A stretch of DNA of 64,000 nt from Kalaharituber pfeilii (taxonomy: Eukaryota > Ascomycota > Pezizomycetes > Pezizales > Pezizaceae). The notes beneath the pieces were generated by a model. It made no database searches, was not told where the DNA came from, and was given only the letters and a program-made list of their open reading frames with translations. Shown piece after piece: positions 33,299 through 45,074 of the stretch. Location of the stretch: assembly GCA_015179045.1 (NCBI GenBank), contig WHUZ01000057.1, positions 248,001-312,000 on the forward strand, read 5' to 3'. Within the stretch, counting starts at the first letter, position 1. Each line of letters opens with the position of its first letter. Position numbers and translations under genes: made by a program.

Positions 33299-34175
33299 TG
33301 TTACGGGTTCACCGCGACCGTAGTGTGGGCGGCCGGTGGAGCGCATGAAAAGCGAAAAATGCAAGCGCATACGAAATGCGCATATGCGACGTAAGCGACA
33401 TGTGACAGCCGGAAAGGCGCCGCAGTCGCATAATGAGTACTATATGAGCTACGCAGAGGACTAGCGAGTATCGCTAGTAAAGTGTCTTTTTGACCTGGCG
33501 GACGGTAACTTTCTGCGTTTACCACCTCCGTAACAGTTGACTAGCGATAAACCGGTCATCGGTTCGATGCTTAACTTATCTCGCCAATTCCCTGAGTATT
33601 AAGTATTAAAGCCGCAGAAAGTAAGACCTTACCTGAGCCAAGAGCCAAAGAGCGAGAGCCACGAGCCAGAGCCAGAGCCAAGAGTAATATGGAAGGCCAT
33701 GTAAGACGGCAAAATATTGATATTAGGCGACGCTGTGTAATCCCGGCATACCAAGTGATGGGTGGCGCTTGCGCAATGCGTCTGAGGCAGCAGCAAGGAT
33801 AAAGTGACGTATCGGATCCCTGGCTGACATCCTGGTCGGAAGGGTCATGTAGCACAGCACATGGGATAATCCACGACGGCCAGGGTGGGGGCAGACTCAT
33901 ATAGCAACCCGGAGAAGTTGCCCTAAGAGGGGGGGTACTGTTACGGGTTCACCGCGACCGTAGTGTGGGCGGCCGGTGGAGCGCGTGAAAAGCGAAAAAT
34001 GCAAGCGCATACGAAATGCGCATATGCGACGTAAGCGACATGCGACAGCCGGAAAGGCGCCGCAGTCGCATAATGAGTACTATATGAGCTACGCAGAGGA
34101 CTAGCGAGTATCGCTAGTAAAGTGTCTTTTTGACCTGGCGGACGGTAACTTTCTGCGTTTACCACCTCCGTAATA
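33299..34175 (+). mobile_element. TRIM: miniature LTR retroelement (877 bp)
   Basis: Two 237-bp direct repeats (33299-33535 and 33939-34175) start TGTTACGGG and end CCGTAACA/CCGTAATA. They differ at three positions that I could find. A perfect 5-bp duplication GGTTA flanks them (33294-33298 and 34176-34180). A purine tract (AAGAGGGGGGG, about 33925-33935) precedes the 3' LTR, which gives the plus orientation. The 403-bp interior has no gag or pol and includes a GAGCCAAGAGCC-type short repeat at 33634-33685. The element must depend on an autonomous relative. Confidence 0.9.
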
Positions 34176-34180
34176 GGTTA

Positions 34181-35680
34181 AGTATGAAGGGCATTTTTTA
34201 TTTGCTATGGTGCCGGAAGTTAAGAACGGACATGTCACATTTCTGACCGCCCTCCTTTGACTACGATGAGCTGTCCTCTAACTTAAACTGTTGGAGAATA
34301 TACAGCGCTGAAGTGAAACATCATGCACAGTGTTTGGGTGTGCTAAACATATGCAATCTGAGCTGTGGCCATGATGCAGATTGACGTTTCATGATTCTAT
34401 GGTCTTCTATTTCCTATGCCGATTATATCCTCTTTACCGTCTGAATCCGCTGCTATGCGCAACCTCATTCCATACCAATAATTGTTTAGTTGGGTATGAA
34501 GGTACTTCTTGAATTTTGTTGCATAAATAGGGCTGTTTTAGGACGCATATTTGGGGTTATTCTGTTAGAATTAATCAACTGTATCCCACCGCAATTTAGC
34601 TCGTAATCTGTAGTTTTCCACATAAACAGCCACTTTCTTGCCTTGGCATTTGTCGCTTGGCAAGTTTTGGCTCATATGTAACCCAGGCTCCAAAAAGCCC
34701 AAAGCTTGAGCTCCACCATCTTTTCTCAAGTAAAAAATGGAAATCACAGATTTGTTCAGTGCTCGAAAGGCAACAAATCTATGATATAATCATTGAAATC
34801 AGAGTTGATTTGGTGGAGCTGACTGAGTTGGAAACTTTAGTGGGCAGACATGTCGGTTCTTAAGTTCCGGCACCATACTTTTTTTGTTGTATTAAGGGAA
34901 AGCTTAAGCTTAAAGGGTGGGTCAGGAAATCGACCTCTTCGTGGGAAAAATGTGGAGCGATTCGAATTCGGAGAGTTGGTTGGCGGACTTTACATAAAGA
35001 CGGGTGGCTATGGATCAGGGAGTAACTTGTACACAAATGTATGTACATATGTACGTGTGTATGTCGAGGATGTGATATGGATTATTATTCATGTGTCTAT
35101 AGCAGTTACATACTCAAAAACTTCTTACTTCCGTAGAGGTACTTGTCATAGAGCGATTTGTTTCTTTGCCACTATGTAGCTAGGTATTTCCGCGCTCCCC
35201 CAAGAAAAATCCGAACATCATTCAAGTACTAATTCAGTATGGTAAACTGTAAGTACAATGTCATGGAAATAGTGTAGTCACCACAGAAGTAAGTGAAAAA
35301 AAAACATGATAGACAGAACAATTTCACAAAATTCATACCTATGAAAAAAGGAAAAAAAAAAGGAGAAAAAAAGAGACAAAATGACCACTCAAACCCAGAC
35401 CAAACACCATCACCGCCTCCCTGCCGGACCATGTACTCTCTTCGTGTGTCAACTCTGAGCCGCCTCATCCTACCCTGTGCTCGCGGTCCAACCCTCCTTG
35501 CCAAACAAGTGCCAATGACGCCCCGCCGCCACTCCACATACTTGTCCATTATCCCCATCAGCCCCCTGCTCCCGATTGTGCCCTTGCCACTAGCGACGCA
35601 CCACAGGTGGGACTTCCATACCCTCGCCGAATCCGGCCTCCCAGTTCCTCACCACCAACCCCGTCCAGTGCGGCGATGTT
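34181..35680. other. Intergenic DNA without recognised genes
   Basis: AT-rich and free of LINE tails. A 109-codon minus-strand frame at 35229-35558 and a plus-strand frame at 34657-34863 show no recognisable motif. I would not call them genes. Confidence 0.4.
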
Positions 35681-35681
35681 T

Positions 35682-36590
35682 TTTTTTTTAATTTATTTTT
35701 TTATTTTTATTTTTTATATATCATTAATCGCATGCCGCGCTAAGGGCTATCGCGATATGTAGTTACATAAAGGAAAATTAGACATAAAAGTAGAAATCCC
35801 TGGAAACTCCTGCGTGAAGGGGAAGTGAGAATACACACAAAAGACAATAACAGATAAAAGTAGAAATCCCCGGAACCTCCTGTGTGAAGGGGAAGTGAAT
35901 ATGACAATAACATAAAGAAAGACAGTCTCCGTCCCAGTCTACTTCTGTCCCAGTCTACTTCCGTCCCCTGTCCCACTCGTATTGGCTGGTCTTCAACCAT
36001 TTTCCACCCAGTCTCACCTTATCCAGCCCTACCTGACCTTCTAGGGATACTACAACTGAGCTGGTGGTCTTGCCTTCCTCCGTTAGAATTGCCTTCATCC
36101 TCAGATACCGAATTCCCGCAATTTTTTCCAAGTCTTTGCTCGATGCCTCCAACCATTTCCGGACATTCTTCAGGTCCTTCCGGAGGGCTTTTCCATGTAC
36201 TACGAGGCCGTATTTTGTCCTTGTGGTGGCCTCCGGGGTGTCGGTTGGGGTTTTCGCCGGGCGGGGAGTAGGCGATGGGGGGGTCGGGCGGGGAGTGGGC
36301 GTCGAGGTGGTGCTGGCGCTGGGCGCCGCGGGCTTTTCGGCTGTCAGAGGGGGTGTAGGTGTGTCCGCGCTGGACGCCGCCGGGCACAATCGTTTCGCCC
36401 CGAACTTGCTCCTGTGGTGTGTGAGTAGCTCCACGTTTCCGGAAACGTGGACCTGGATTACGGGTTTGGTAGGGAAGGAGAGACCGGAGCAGGGCGCCGG
36501 GTGGGAGGGCGGCAGCGTCAGCTGAGGGAGAGGATCGAATACGCGCAGGGCCGAGCGCAAGGAGACACCTCAGAGGAGGTGGGCGCTGTG
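35682..36590 (-). mobile_element. ORF1-only LINE copy, tail A
   Basis: The minus-strand frame 36560-35955 encodes a proline/threonine-rich linker and the ORF1 C-terminal domain: YGLVVHGKALRKDLKNVRKW, then KTTSSVVVSLEG, VRLGGKWLKTSQYEW and the end DRGRK. About 200 bp after its stop come tail A (CGATAGCCCTTAGCGCGGCA) and an A-rich end. No ORF2 sequence intervenes. Confidence 0.75.
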
Positions 36591-36639
36591 GGGAGAGAAG
36601 GGAACTGAATAGGTGCAGAAATGAAGCAGCTCCACTAGG

Positions 36640-36856
36640 GGGTCCCCTTCCCCCCCTCTTCCCGCCAGCGCCCTATAAACCGCCTCCAACCCTCCTGGCG
36701 ACCTTCTCCTTCATACCCCGCAGTTGTTCCAAATATGTGTTACTGTCTCCTCCCTTCCGCATAATCTGCATTCTGGGCTGTCTGCCTTCTCTACCTTATG
36801 ATTCCATGCCTTCAGGTCTCAAAGAACCCAGTCTCTTTGGAGTGGTCTATAGCTCA
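36640..36856 (-). pseudogene. LINE type A ORF2 C-terminal fragment
   Basis: Minus strand reads MSYRPLQRDW, LKAWNHKVEKADSPECRLCG and HIWNNCGV: the post-RNase H linker and cysteine motif. Later LINE insertions interrupt it on both sides. Confidence 0.6.
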
Positions 36857-37004
36857 TTTTTTTTTTTTTTTTTCTTATATCATTACTCACATGCCGCCCT
36901 GTGGGCTATGGTGAGTTAGGTACATGTGAAAAAGAAGGGAAAGGAAATATACAAATAACTGAAGACCTAACCGACATGAAAAAGGAAGTGAAATGACCCC
37001 GAGG

Positions 37005-37978
37005 CAATAAATCCAACAGGCCAGGCCATTTACGTAGATTCAAGCGATTTTAGAATTTAACGCAGGTGAATTAGATTTTAATAGTCCTGGATATTTCCAC
37101 TATCAGTAATTGACAGTTGCGCATTAGGTATCATCATCGAAGAAGTGAGTCCCGTCTGTTGTATTATCTGAAGGTCCATCATTTCTAAAATATTTCTTAG
37201 TATATGTACTTGAATACAAAGTGTGATACATACTTGACGAAAGGCGTAGACCGCTGCTGTTTAAAATTCTAGGTATGCAGGAGATTCTACTCATTTAAAT
37301 ACTCAAACAATTTGGTAAATGCTGGCTCAATTCACCTGGATAGCTGTGGAGTGATTCGTTTAATTGGCTTGAACCTGCCTGAATGGCCTGGACCGGTCTG
37401 ATTGGTGTGGACCGGCCTGAATGGTCTGGACCAGCCCTCTCGACCTGGCCTGAATTTTTATGTCATTACTTGCGTGCCGCCCGATGGGTTATGGCGAGGA
37501 TTTATTGTAGATAAGTAGAGAAGAGAAAAAGACTTAGATACATGTATATCCCGCGGTGCTCATACATGATGCGGGTGGGAAGACAAGTGCAGAGCCTGCC
37601 TATTTCCTTCCTCTGTCCGGCTCGTACACATCCGTCCGCAACCATCTTCCCCCGAATCTCACTTTCCCGGCGTCCTTCTGTGTCTCCAAGAATAACACCG
37701 CCGAGCTTGTCTTCTTTCCTTCCTCCATCAAGGTGGACTTCTTCCGCAGCCATCTAATGCCTCTGGTCTTGCCTATTTCTTTATTAGATTCCTCCAACCA
37801 TCTTCTGACTTTCCCCAAGTCTTTCCTCAAGGCAATGCCGTGAATGACAATGCCGTGTTGTGTGGTGAAGTTGTCGGGGCACATGGCCTGATTGTTCAGG
37901 CCAGGCCAGGCCCAGAATTTCACAGTCCAGGCCAGTCCAGGGCTCCGGTTGGCCTGGCCTGGCCTGTTGGATTCATTG
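37005..37978. mobile_element. hAT-type non-autonomous element (974 bp)
   Basis: Inverted ends CAATAAATCCAACAGGCCAG and its counterpart ending CTGTTGGATTCATTG are flanked by the perfect 8-bp duplication CCCCGAGG (36997-37004 and 37979-37986). GGCCTGGCC and TGGACCGGCCTGAATGG-like subterminal repeats are abundant (37375-37460 and 37890-37970). It has no transposase and contains an ORF1-only LINE copy. Confidence 0.75.
37455..37884 (-). mobile_element. ORF1-only LINE copy, tail A, inside the hAT-type element
   Basis: Tail A without a long poly(A) is followed on the minus strand by ORF1 C-terminal coding: HGIVIHGIALRKDLGKVRRW, KKTSSAVLFLE, VRFGGRWLRTDVYEPDRGRK. The boundary duplication GGCCTGA is short, so the limits are approximate. 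Confidence 0.65.
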
Positions 37979-38047
37979 CCCCGAGGCTATTCTCTCCCCG
38001 CCCATTCCAAAGTCGCCGCTAATCCATCGGCCTCCTCCTCCTTTGAT

Positions 38048-38566
38048 TTTTTTTTTTTTTTTTTTTTTTTTTGATCACGTAACCCCGCATACAGGCTCTC
38101 AGCCTATGGCAGGACCCCTTTATTACCCGGAGGCAGGTCTGTGACGCCGGATTGTGGGCCAGATCACTCATGCTACTTATCTATATACACGACTTCACCG
38201 TGGCTGCAGATGAACAAATGCAGACAGACCGTGGACCAAGCACAATAATACATACAATGGGTTCGTGACCAGTCTCCATTGCATCCTCCCCAGCCCTACC
38301 CACCTGCTTTCCTTTGTCTTTCCTTTCCCTATTCCACTCATACGCATCCCATCTGTACCTCTTACCTCCGATGCGTAGAGTCTCTGGTATTTTACTAGTT
38401 CTACCTGCCCCCTCCAGGTAAGCAACAACTGAACTAGTCGCCTTTCCCTCCCTCCTCTCTTGCTTCAACAGCCATCGAGCCCCAGCGATTTTTGTGTCCA
38501 ATTTATTATCCACCTCTAACCACTTCCGAACATTCCCCGGTCTCTTGGTCACTGCTTCCTCCTTTG
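38048..38566 (-). mobile_element. ORF1-only LINE copy, tail B
   Basis: Poly(T) 38048-38071 and tail B are followed by ORF1 C-terminal coding (NVRKWLEVDNKLDTKIAGAR, KATSSVVAYLEG, LRIGGKRYRWDAYEWNRERK). TCCTCCTTTGATT flanks it (about 38035-38047 and 38567-38579), inside the ORF2 end of the surrounding LINE. Confidence 0.75.
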
Positions 38567-38640
38567 ATTCTGGGGGTTCTCTCATAGCCATCCGTCCCCC
38601 GGGCCATTTCTGGCCCCTAACTCTGCACTCTCCCCATCCG

Positions 38641-39158
38641 TGTGACTAACAAACAGTAAAGAAGCACCAACGCGAGGCACAACAGAGAAAATAAATCAGA
38701 ATAAGGACACAAAGTAGAAGTAGCCAGTCACCCCGTGGTTCGAACTCAGAACCTGGGCCAAGCTCAGGCTGCCTAGTGAGTGGGCAACTTGTTGTCTGTT
38801 CTTTCCTGAGCTCGCTGTGCTTTGGCCGCCATCCATATTACAGCCTTCATAATCGTTTTATTCTCGTATAGGAGGAATGAGAGCGAGTGTTATCTCCAGT
38901 ATAGATGTTCTGCGTCACTGGGGCGGCCCTGTCCTCTCGGGAATCAGCATTTCACAGCTCCATAATGAAATACATGCCAGGCTCCACGTTTATTGACAGT
39001 CAAACATGTACATATTTTCAGCAGAAACACCAGAATAACACACAACTGAGAACTAGCTATTCAGACTTCAAAAGAGAGCAGTGCTTGCCAACAAATTCAA
39101 ACCTTAATAAACATATACAAGGTATAACAATTTCGTCAGCCTCTCCAAGTGCATTAAT
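38641..39158. other. Intergenic DNA
   Basis: No gene recognised upstream of the tail insertion. Confidence 0.4.
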
Positions 39159-39210
39159 GCGGCATGCGAGTAATGATATTAAAAAAAAAAAATAAAAATA
39201 AAATAAAATA
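39159..39210 (+). mobile_element. Tail-A-only micro-insertion (52 bp)
   Basis: Only GCGGCATGCGAGTAATGATA and an AAAAT-patterned A-rich run, flanked by the perfect 12-bp duplication AAGTGCATTAAT (39147-39158 and 39211-39222). Confidence 0.9.
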
Positions 39211-39457
39211 AAGTGCATTAATACAGGTTTCTGACTATCAACTTTATAACATAGCAACTGTGAAGATGACATGATGGAATTAAAACTTGAGTTAAATATA
39301 TATATAACAGCCAATGAATAATAATCCTCCAGCTATATCGTAACAGGTATTGCCATAGAAGCGAAGCGTCTTATAAACTAGCGAAAATCAAATCAGTGAA
39401 AGGTCACAATGCAATATATTGGGTTGTCATGCGTACGTCGGCAGTGCGACACAACTT

Positions 39458-42400
39458 TCATCTTCTGTTGAACGCTATTGCCCATATTGATTCATCGGAA
39501 TGAAGAGCTATATCTTGTGGTGGCAACCTTCTGAATGGCAGCCCACCGACTGCACGTAGCATGAGTCGAAGTTTCTCATATACAGCCCTTGCCTGTCCAG
39601 TCCGTTGGGTCGAGTCCAGGTTTAGCAGCTTATGTTCCACAATGTCTGATGCTGTGAATAACTTTCCCTTTCCCAGAAACGGGCATGAAACAAGAGCATT
39701 GCAAACCGCTCCAGCTTCCAGTAAAACCTTCACCACATTTACATTCCCGTAATAGCAGGCCAGGTGTAGGGGCAATTTCGGATTGATATCATCACCGCGC
39801 TCATTGTTTGATGTCCCAGCTTTGTTGCAGTCAGCGCCGGCAGAAAGCAAAAGCTCGGTTTCCTCATGACATCCATGCTCAGCCGCTACAGAAAGCACGG
39901 TACGGCCCAAAGAATCAACAGCAGTCACCGCTGCTGGGTGTCTTTGTAGTATGAAGAGGATCAAATAGGTCAGCCTCCTCCTTATGGCAGAGTGTAACAG
40001 AATGACGCCTTCAGGTGCCAAACTGACAGCCGTAGTAGTGTTATTTGACCGTCGAGAGTGGTGATCGTTGGAAACTACAATTTCGTAACTAACTGAAAAC
40101 AAACGCTCCGCGATAGAATTGTGACTCTCTCTGATAGCTACTTCGAGTGGACTCAGAGTTGAGTTTAGTGTGTCTACGGACCCAGGCGTGCCATACAACT
40201 TAAACTTTGTTGCTGGCAGACATTCGTGGCAGTCTTTGGTAATTTTCAATATCAGTTCGACAACCTCTGCATATCCTCTAAAGCACGCTATCCATAGTGC
40301 TGTATAACTGCCCTCTTGAATATGAAGGTCGTGCGCAATGTGATGGCGATCCCCAAGGAGCACATGGCACCAATGTCTTTTAGCATTGCTCATCAAAAGG
40401 TTTAGCACTTGTAAGTTATTGTGCTTGACAGCGTTGAATATAGATTTTGAAGTTGGCAACGCGCCGGCCGTAATTAGCAACTTCACGACATTGGGGTTCC
40501 CGTTCTGGGAAGCCAATTCAAGCGCATCTGGAGCCATTTCCGGGTGGTCCTGGAAAATGTTGTATCCTGGGATTTTTGAAAATTGGATTATGCATTCCCC
40601 GGGGCCATTCCCTTCCTGTGCTCTCATTGCTTTCGTATTCAACAGCCGGAAAATAGCCGCCTCGTTCCCTTGCAATGCGGCAACTGCAAACGCCTTTCGC
40701 ATCCATTGACGGTGATCTTGATCCAATTTATTGTGTTTTGTCACAGGGGCAAAATTATCAGATTTGGGTACCCTTTTGTAAGGGAAAGGAACTTCACATA
40801 ACTTGCTATCCGGGTACCGTGCTTTGTAGTCACTTCTATACAGTTCCATTGCGGTTGCAAGATTTCCGTTCATGAAAGCAATATGCCACGCAGCAAGTTT
40901 CCCATATGGGCAAGAGGCTGTGCATTTGCTAGCAACCAGAGCTCGAGTCACAAGCCGTAAGGCTGCATCGGTTACTCCACACTCGAGCGATACGTGGAGG
41001 AGTACTGTGCGTAGAAGGGCATCAGCATTGGAACTGGGGTGCTGAGTGTTTACCGGGAAATTAGATATGTTGCCATGCATAGGCGCATCCAGTGGTCCCG
41101 CTAACTTTTCCAAAAGCATGTCTACAGTTTTTTCATATCCTCGAGCTATGGCTACAACGAACGCCAGCATATTTTGTTGTTGAGTTCGAGAGGGTAAGCC
41201 CATAATACACTGAGACTCAGGACTAAAGAATGTGCCATCGGGTAGCCGGATTTGGACATCATCGCCTATCATTCTGTTTCTAATATGTTGCTCCACACTT
41301 AGGTTGTTGGCTTGGATCGCCCACTGATAAATGAAGTAATATGGATCATTCGAATGAAGCAATTGTTGATCCAGTGAAAAGGAAGCGTCAGGCCGTAAAT
41401 GCTCGCGAACGTTTGGATCCTGGAATAGCTGAATCCATCTTCGGCTTCCGTGGCTTTGCCAAAAAGTTTCTAGGTCTGGAGAATGGCATAAGAACATCAC
41501 AAAATGGTAAACACAGTTCGCTATAATATACTGTAGTAGCACAAAGATTCTGCGTTGTGACTCAGGGACGTTTCCTTCTGACTTCAAATCTGGACGTGCG
41601 AATGGTAAGGCGGAGGGACCTTTGACCTCTTTGGACAGACTTTTCAATTTCAGCTGAATACTTGATGCCGCAATAGTGGAGAGTTGTTCAATAGTGCCAT
41701 CAGAACTAGCTTTCCCATAGGCTTTCATAATAGGTATCCAACTGACTGGCCCTCTTCCAGGTATCTGCACTCGCACTTGATCTTCCCGCTGAGTAATGGG
41801 TTCTGTGCTCACGACTGTCCTGCTTATTTCAGGGAACCTCAAATATGCGATGCACAACTCTGTAAGGATTCGGTGATTTTCGGCGATATTGATATGGAAA
41901 AGTCCATATCTCGGTAACATCAATTTCGATGTACTTAGGAACTCCAGCACTGTAGAATGTGCAAACTGGACAGTCTCATCATCGTTCAGAATGATCAAGT
42001 GTGCACAATTCTCAATCACTTTACGACTACTCGTAGGAAGACGACTTTCAACACACGTCCATTGTTTATCAGCTGGAGAAAGTGCTACCGCCTCAGCAAT
42101 TTCATCTAATGTTAGTGGCTGCTGCGCTCCTGCAACCCATCGGAAGACCTTCATGGCAATGTTAGGCTCCTTATATGGACTTGAAAGGATTTTGTCGAGT
42201 ATTCTGCTGTAGGTTTCGTCTAACCCTCTAGGCAAAGATGCCAAGGTTGCGCGGATGTCCTCATCGTTATTTTTAGCGCATATATCCTCAATCTGAAAAT
42301 AGATCCACAGGAACCTGATCAAGAAATTTAGCATCGGTACCATGATTAGAATATGCTGTCAGCTGCGATTGATATGAGAAAAGCAGGACAAGCAATACAA

Positions 42401-44489
42401 AATTTGTCTGCGGTGAAGAATGTTGCACCACTCACTGGTGAAGAAAATACTATGGTAATGCACCTCTCGTAGACCACATATGAAAAAGATAACTTACATT
42501 CCTTCAGCTCCTTGCAAAAGTGCTGTTGTTATTTCTGCTTTCATTGACTCACGTCGCAGTGACAGACGGCCTTGACTCAGGCGTTCGCTTATGGTTTCTT
42601 TTATGTAGGATTCAATTTCTGGGCGGTGTATGCCATGTGTAGACAAAGATACCTGAAAAAACTGGATTTGAGAGCTTGACGGCGGTAGAAGCGCGGAAAT
42701 GGGAACATGAGGACGGCTTGCAATGAAGATTCTGATTGTTTGACTAGTCGAGTCGCCGCCACCAACTGCTAGCTGTTGTAGGTACTTGATGAGAGAATAC
42801 TGATCTTCCTCGGAGCATTCATCCAGACCATCAATGCATATATAAAGATGCTTGGGGATGAGGCAAGCTGCTTTTAAAAGCTGAAGCCATTCGTCTGCGC
42901 AAAAGATACCACGGTATTCTGGATGCCCCTGTACAAAACGCGGTAATTGTCCGGCCAGTTCTGGAGTCACTCGGTCAAAAAATGTAGTCAGAAGCTGTTT
43001 CACCAAGGTCCTCAAAACGTTGTGTATTTGCAAGGACTGGCGATTCGCGTGGTCCACAAAATAATACCCTATGAAAGTATTGGTGCTTCTGAGTTTAGGA
43101 CAGGAGAGCAGCTCGTCAATTATAGCTGTTGTTAGAATAGTTTTTCCGGATCCAGCTATCCACCATTATTAGTGTTCATCGTCTTAGCGTGGCAGACAGG
43201 CCCAGAGGTTTGAGAACATACGAATTCCATGGAGCCATAACAGAGCTGATTTACTATCATCCTGTGCAAACCAGGCTTGCGTTTCCGGCAAATCAAATAA
43301 CCACTTGCCAGTACCCTTATGGCGACGACGACGGGCGTTTGAAGGGGTAGCGGTATAATCGAAGTCCGAGAGTGCGTCGATCAGCGAACGCAAATAGCGC
43401 TCTAAATGTATGTCATATCAAGGAAAAAATTATTCACCAGGAAACATAGACAGAGATCAAATAATGACACGAAACAATGAATATGAAGGAATAAATCCGG
43501 AAAGGTGAAGTTCATGGAACGAAATGAACGAAACTAACCTTTTTTCTTGGTGCGCTGAATTGACATCCAGTTGCTTGTCGAAAATTGGAAAAGTGTAATT
43601 TGCTGACGCATGGCATGACTTGCTTCCTCGGAAGCCAGATGCACACGATCCATAATAACGTTCCGCTGAAACATAAGAGAACTTTCTAGATGTGGAAACT
43701 GAAGTTCGAAAGGGTTGAACACGCTGTGGAGAAGTCGCTTGTAGCCTTGTGGGAGAATGAGTGATCGCAAGTCTCAATGGCAGATTAAGGATATTCATGG
43801 GACGGGAATTATCACCATTCTTTTGCAAAAATTTGATGACTTGACAAAAAATGTCCACTGCAATCGCCCAATACTCAGTCACAGCCTCTTGGAGGTCTGT
43901 ACGCTCCTGGAATAAGTTGACAAATTGGTCGAACGTTGATGTAAGTTTTCCGATTCTCTCTAGCAGCGTCGTGAGCTTGCTAAAAAAGGAAAAATAATTT
44001 AGCGCCGCCTGCAAGCAACTTTATTGTCAATATGAGTCCGAGTTTCAGGATGTAAAAAGTAAATTATTTTTTTGTGAACCATACCATGATTAAAAATTTG
44101 CAACTTCCCCATATCAAGGCAGATAGCTTAGGATCTGACTGTATGAAAGTATCAATAACTGGCGACAGCTTTTGGATAGATTCTAGGAGAGGCTGCAGTC
44201 GCTTCTCATATCTGCTTGCCCTAGATTGTCTGGATACTTTTGCATTGATTTCACTCAGTAGTCCCTGAATAACTGATGGAAGAGGAGATGAAGTATTTTG
44301 TACAACTGCTTGTTCTTGCGGTGAAAGCAGTTGGAGAAACTGATGAATCGCCTCTTGAAGCTTTGCTTCTGCGCTACTAGCGATTCCCGCGCTAGGATTA
44401 AGGTCAGTTTTGTCAAACTTAGGCGCAAAAAAAATTCACCGCAACAAGGTCATAAATTGGACATACCTCGCCATGTCGCTCACTAGCAT
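39458..44489 (-). CDS. NACHT-ankyrin STAND protein (fungal NLR)
   Basis: Seven exons fit by eye: 44467-44489 (MLVSDMA), about 44391-44085, about 43983-43816, 43772-43539, 43401-43222, 43155-42498 and 42314-39458. The product is about 1,470 residues. The N-terminal helical region contains DPKLSALIWGSCKFLIM. GTGKWLFDLPE precedes the NACHT P-loop; splicing at 43156-43221 creates HGIPGSGKT (Walker A). Walker B is LYICIDGLDEC and a SRPH segment follows. Splicing at 42315-42497 creates GMFLWIYFQIEDIC, then SLPRGLDETYSRIL and a winged-helix segment ending FAHSTVLEFL. The C-terminal part holds spaced ankyrin repeats such as LPLHLACYYGNVNVVKVLLE. The junction near 44085 is the only one lacking a convincing donor. 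Fungal proteins of this architecture act in non-self recognition and programmed cell death. No inactivating change was seen. Confidence 0.85.
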
Positions 44490-45074
44490 GTAAATCTGTA
44501 AAAAATTCAAATACCCTAATAAAAGCAGTTATAGAATGTGCTGTAGGTATAAGTGCTAGCAGAAGGTACGGGGTAGTGATGCTTGTGCTATCCTACAATA
44601 TTCGCTGACCTCAATATTAGGCAGCGATGTTGCCACAATGAAATTCACGGTTATGAGGATGGGTTGTTGAGTTAATGGAATGGCTGAAGCAGCCACGGTA
44701 GCAACAACAAATGTCAATTCCCTGCAATTACTCTCAATTGCACACAAGCACGATGCATCATAATTTGACAAGCAAGAATGGCTTCGGGGAGGAAATCTCA
44801 CTAAATTTCATGCAACTGAGTCTCATTGGTACAAACCCCTACCTATTTTTACACGAGTACATGCGAGCCCGGGGAAACAATTGCAACTTTTGTTTAGTGT
44901 ATAAAATGCCCCTGCTGAAGCAAGGTCACCCTTGTTCTCGTACCCAGACTACAGTCAGACCTTGCTATTCCGCACCCCACAATCTCGAACCGCGATCCAT
45001 GTCACTACGAGACCCCTTCCACCTTAACACATACTAAGTGTGCCCCCTGCTACGTTACATCAACCACACGAAGC
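44490..45074. other. Intergenic DNA upstream of the NLR gene
   Basis: No gene recognised. The NLR promoter and 5' UTR should lie here. A rightward LINE begins near 45075. Confidence 0.4.

Larger units (their letters stand above)
36857..38640 (-). mobile_element. LINE type A 3' part hosting two later insertions
   Basis: Poly(T) and tail A at 36857-36925, then 3' UTR. The ORF2 end resumes at 37987 (EADGLAATLEWAGR) and continues at 38567-38640 (GGRMAMREPPESKEE). The interruptions are a hAT-type element (37005-37978) and an ORF1/tail B copy (38048-38566). The 5' limit is approximate. Confidence 0.65.

Noticed and set aside
33301..34165. Two 74-codon minus-strand frames with nearly identical products
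   Set aside because: They lie inside the two LTRs of the TRIM and are not genes.
35229..35558. 109-residue minus-strand frame
   Set aside because: Low-complexity hydrophobic C-terminus from a T-rich antisense stretch, no recognisable domain.
38560..38600. In-frame fusion of ORF2 C-terminus to ORF1
   Set aside because: TCCTCCTTTGATT flanks the ORF1 piece on both sides, so the fusion is produced by insertion.
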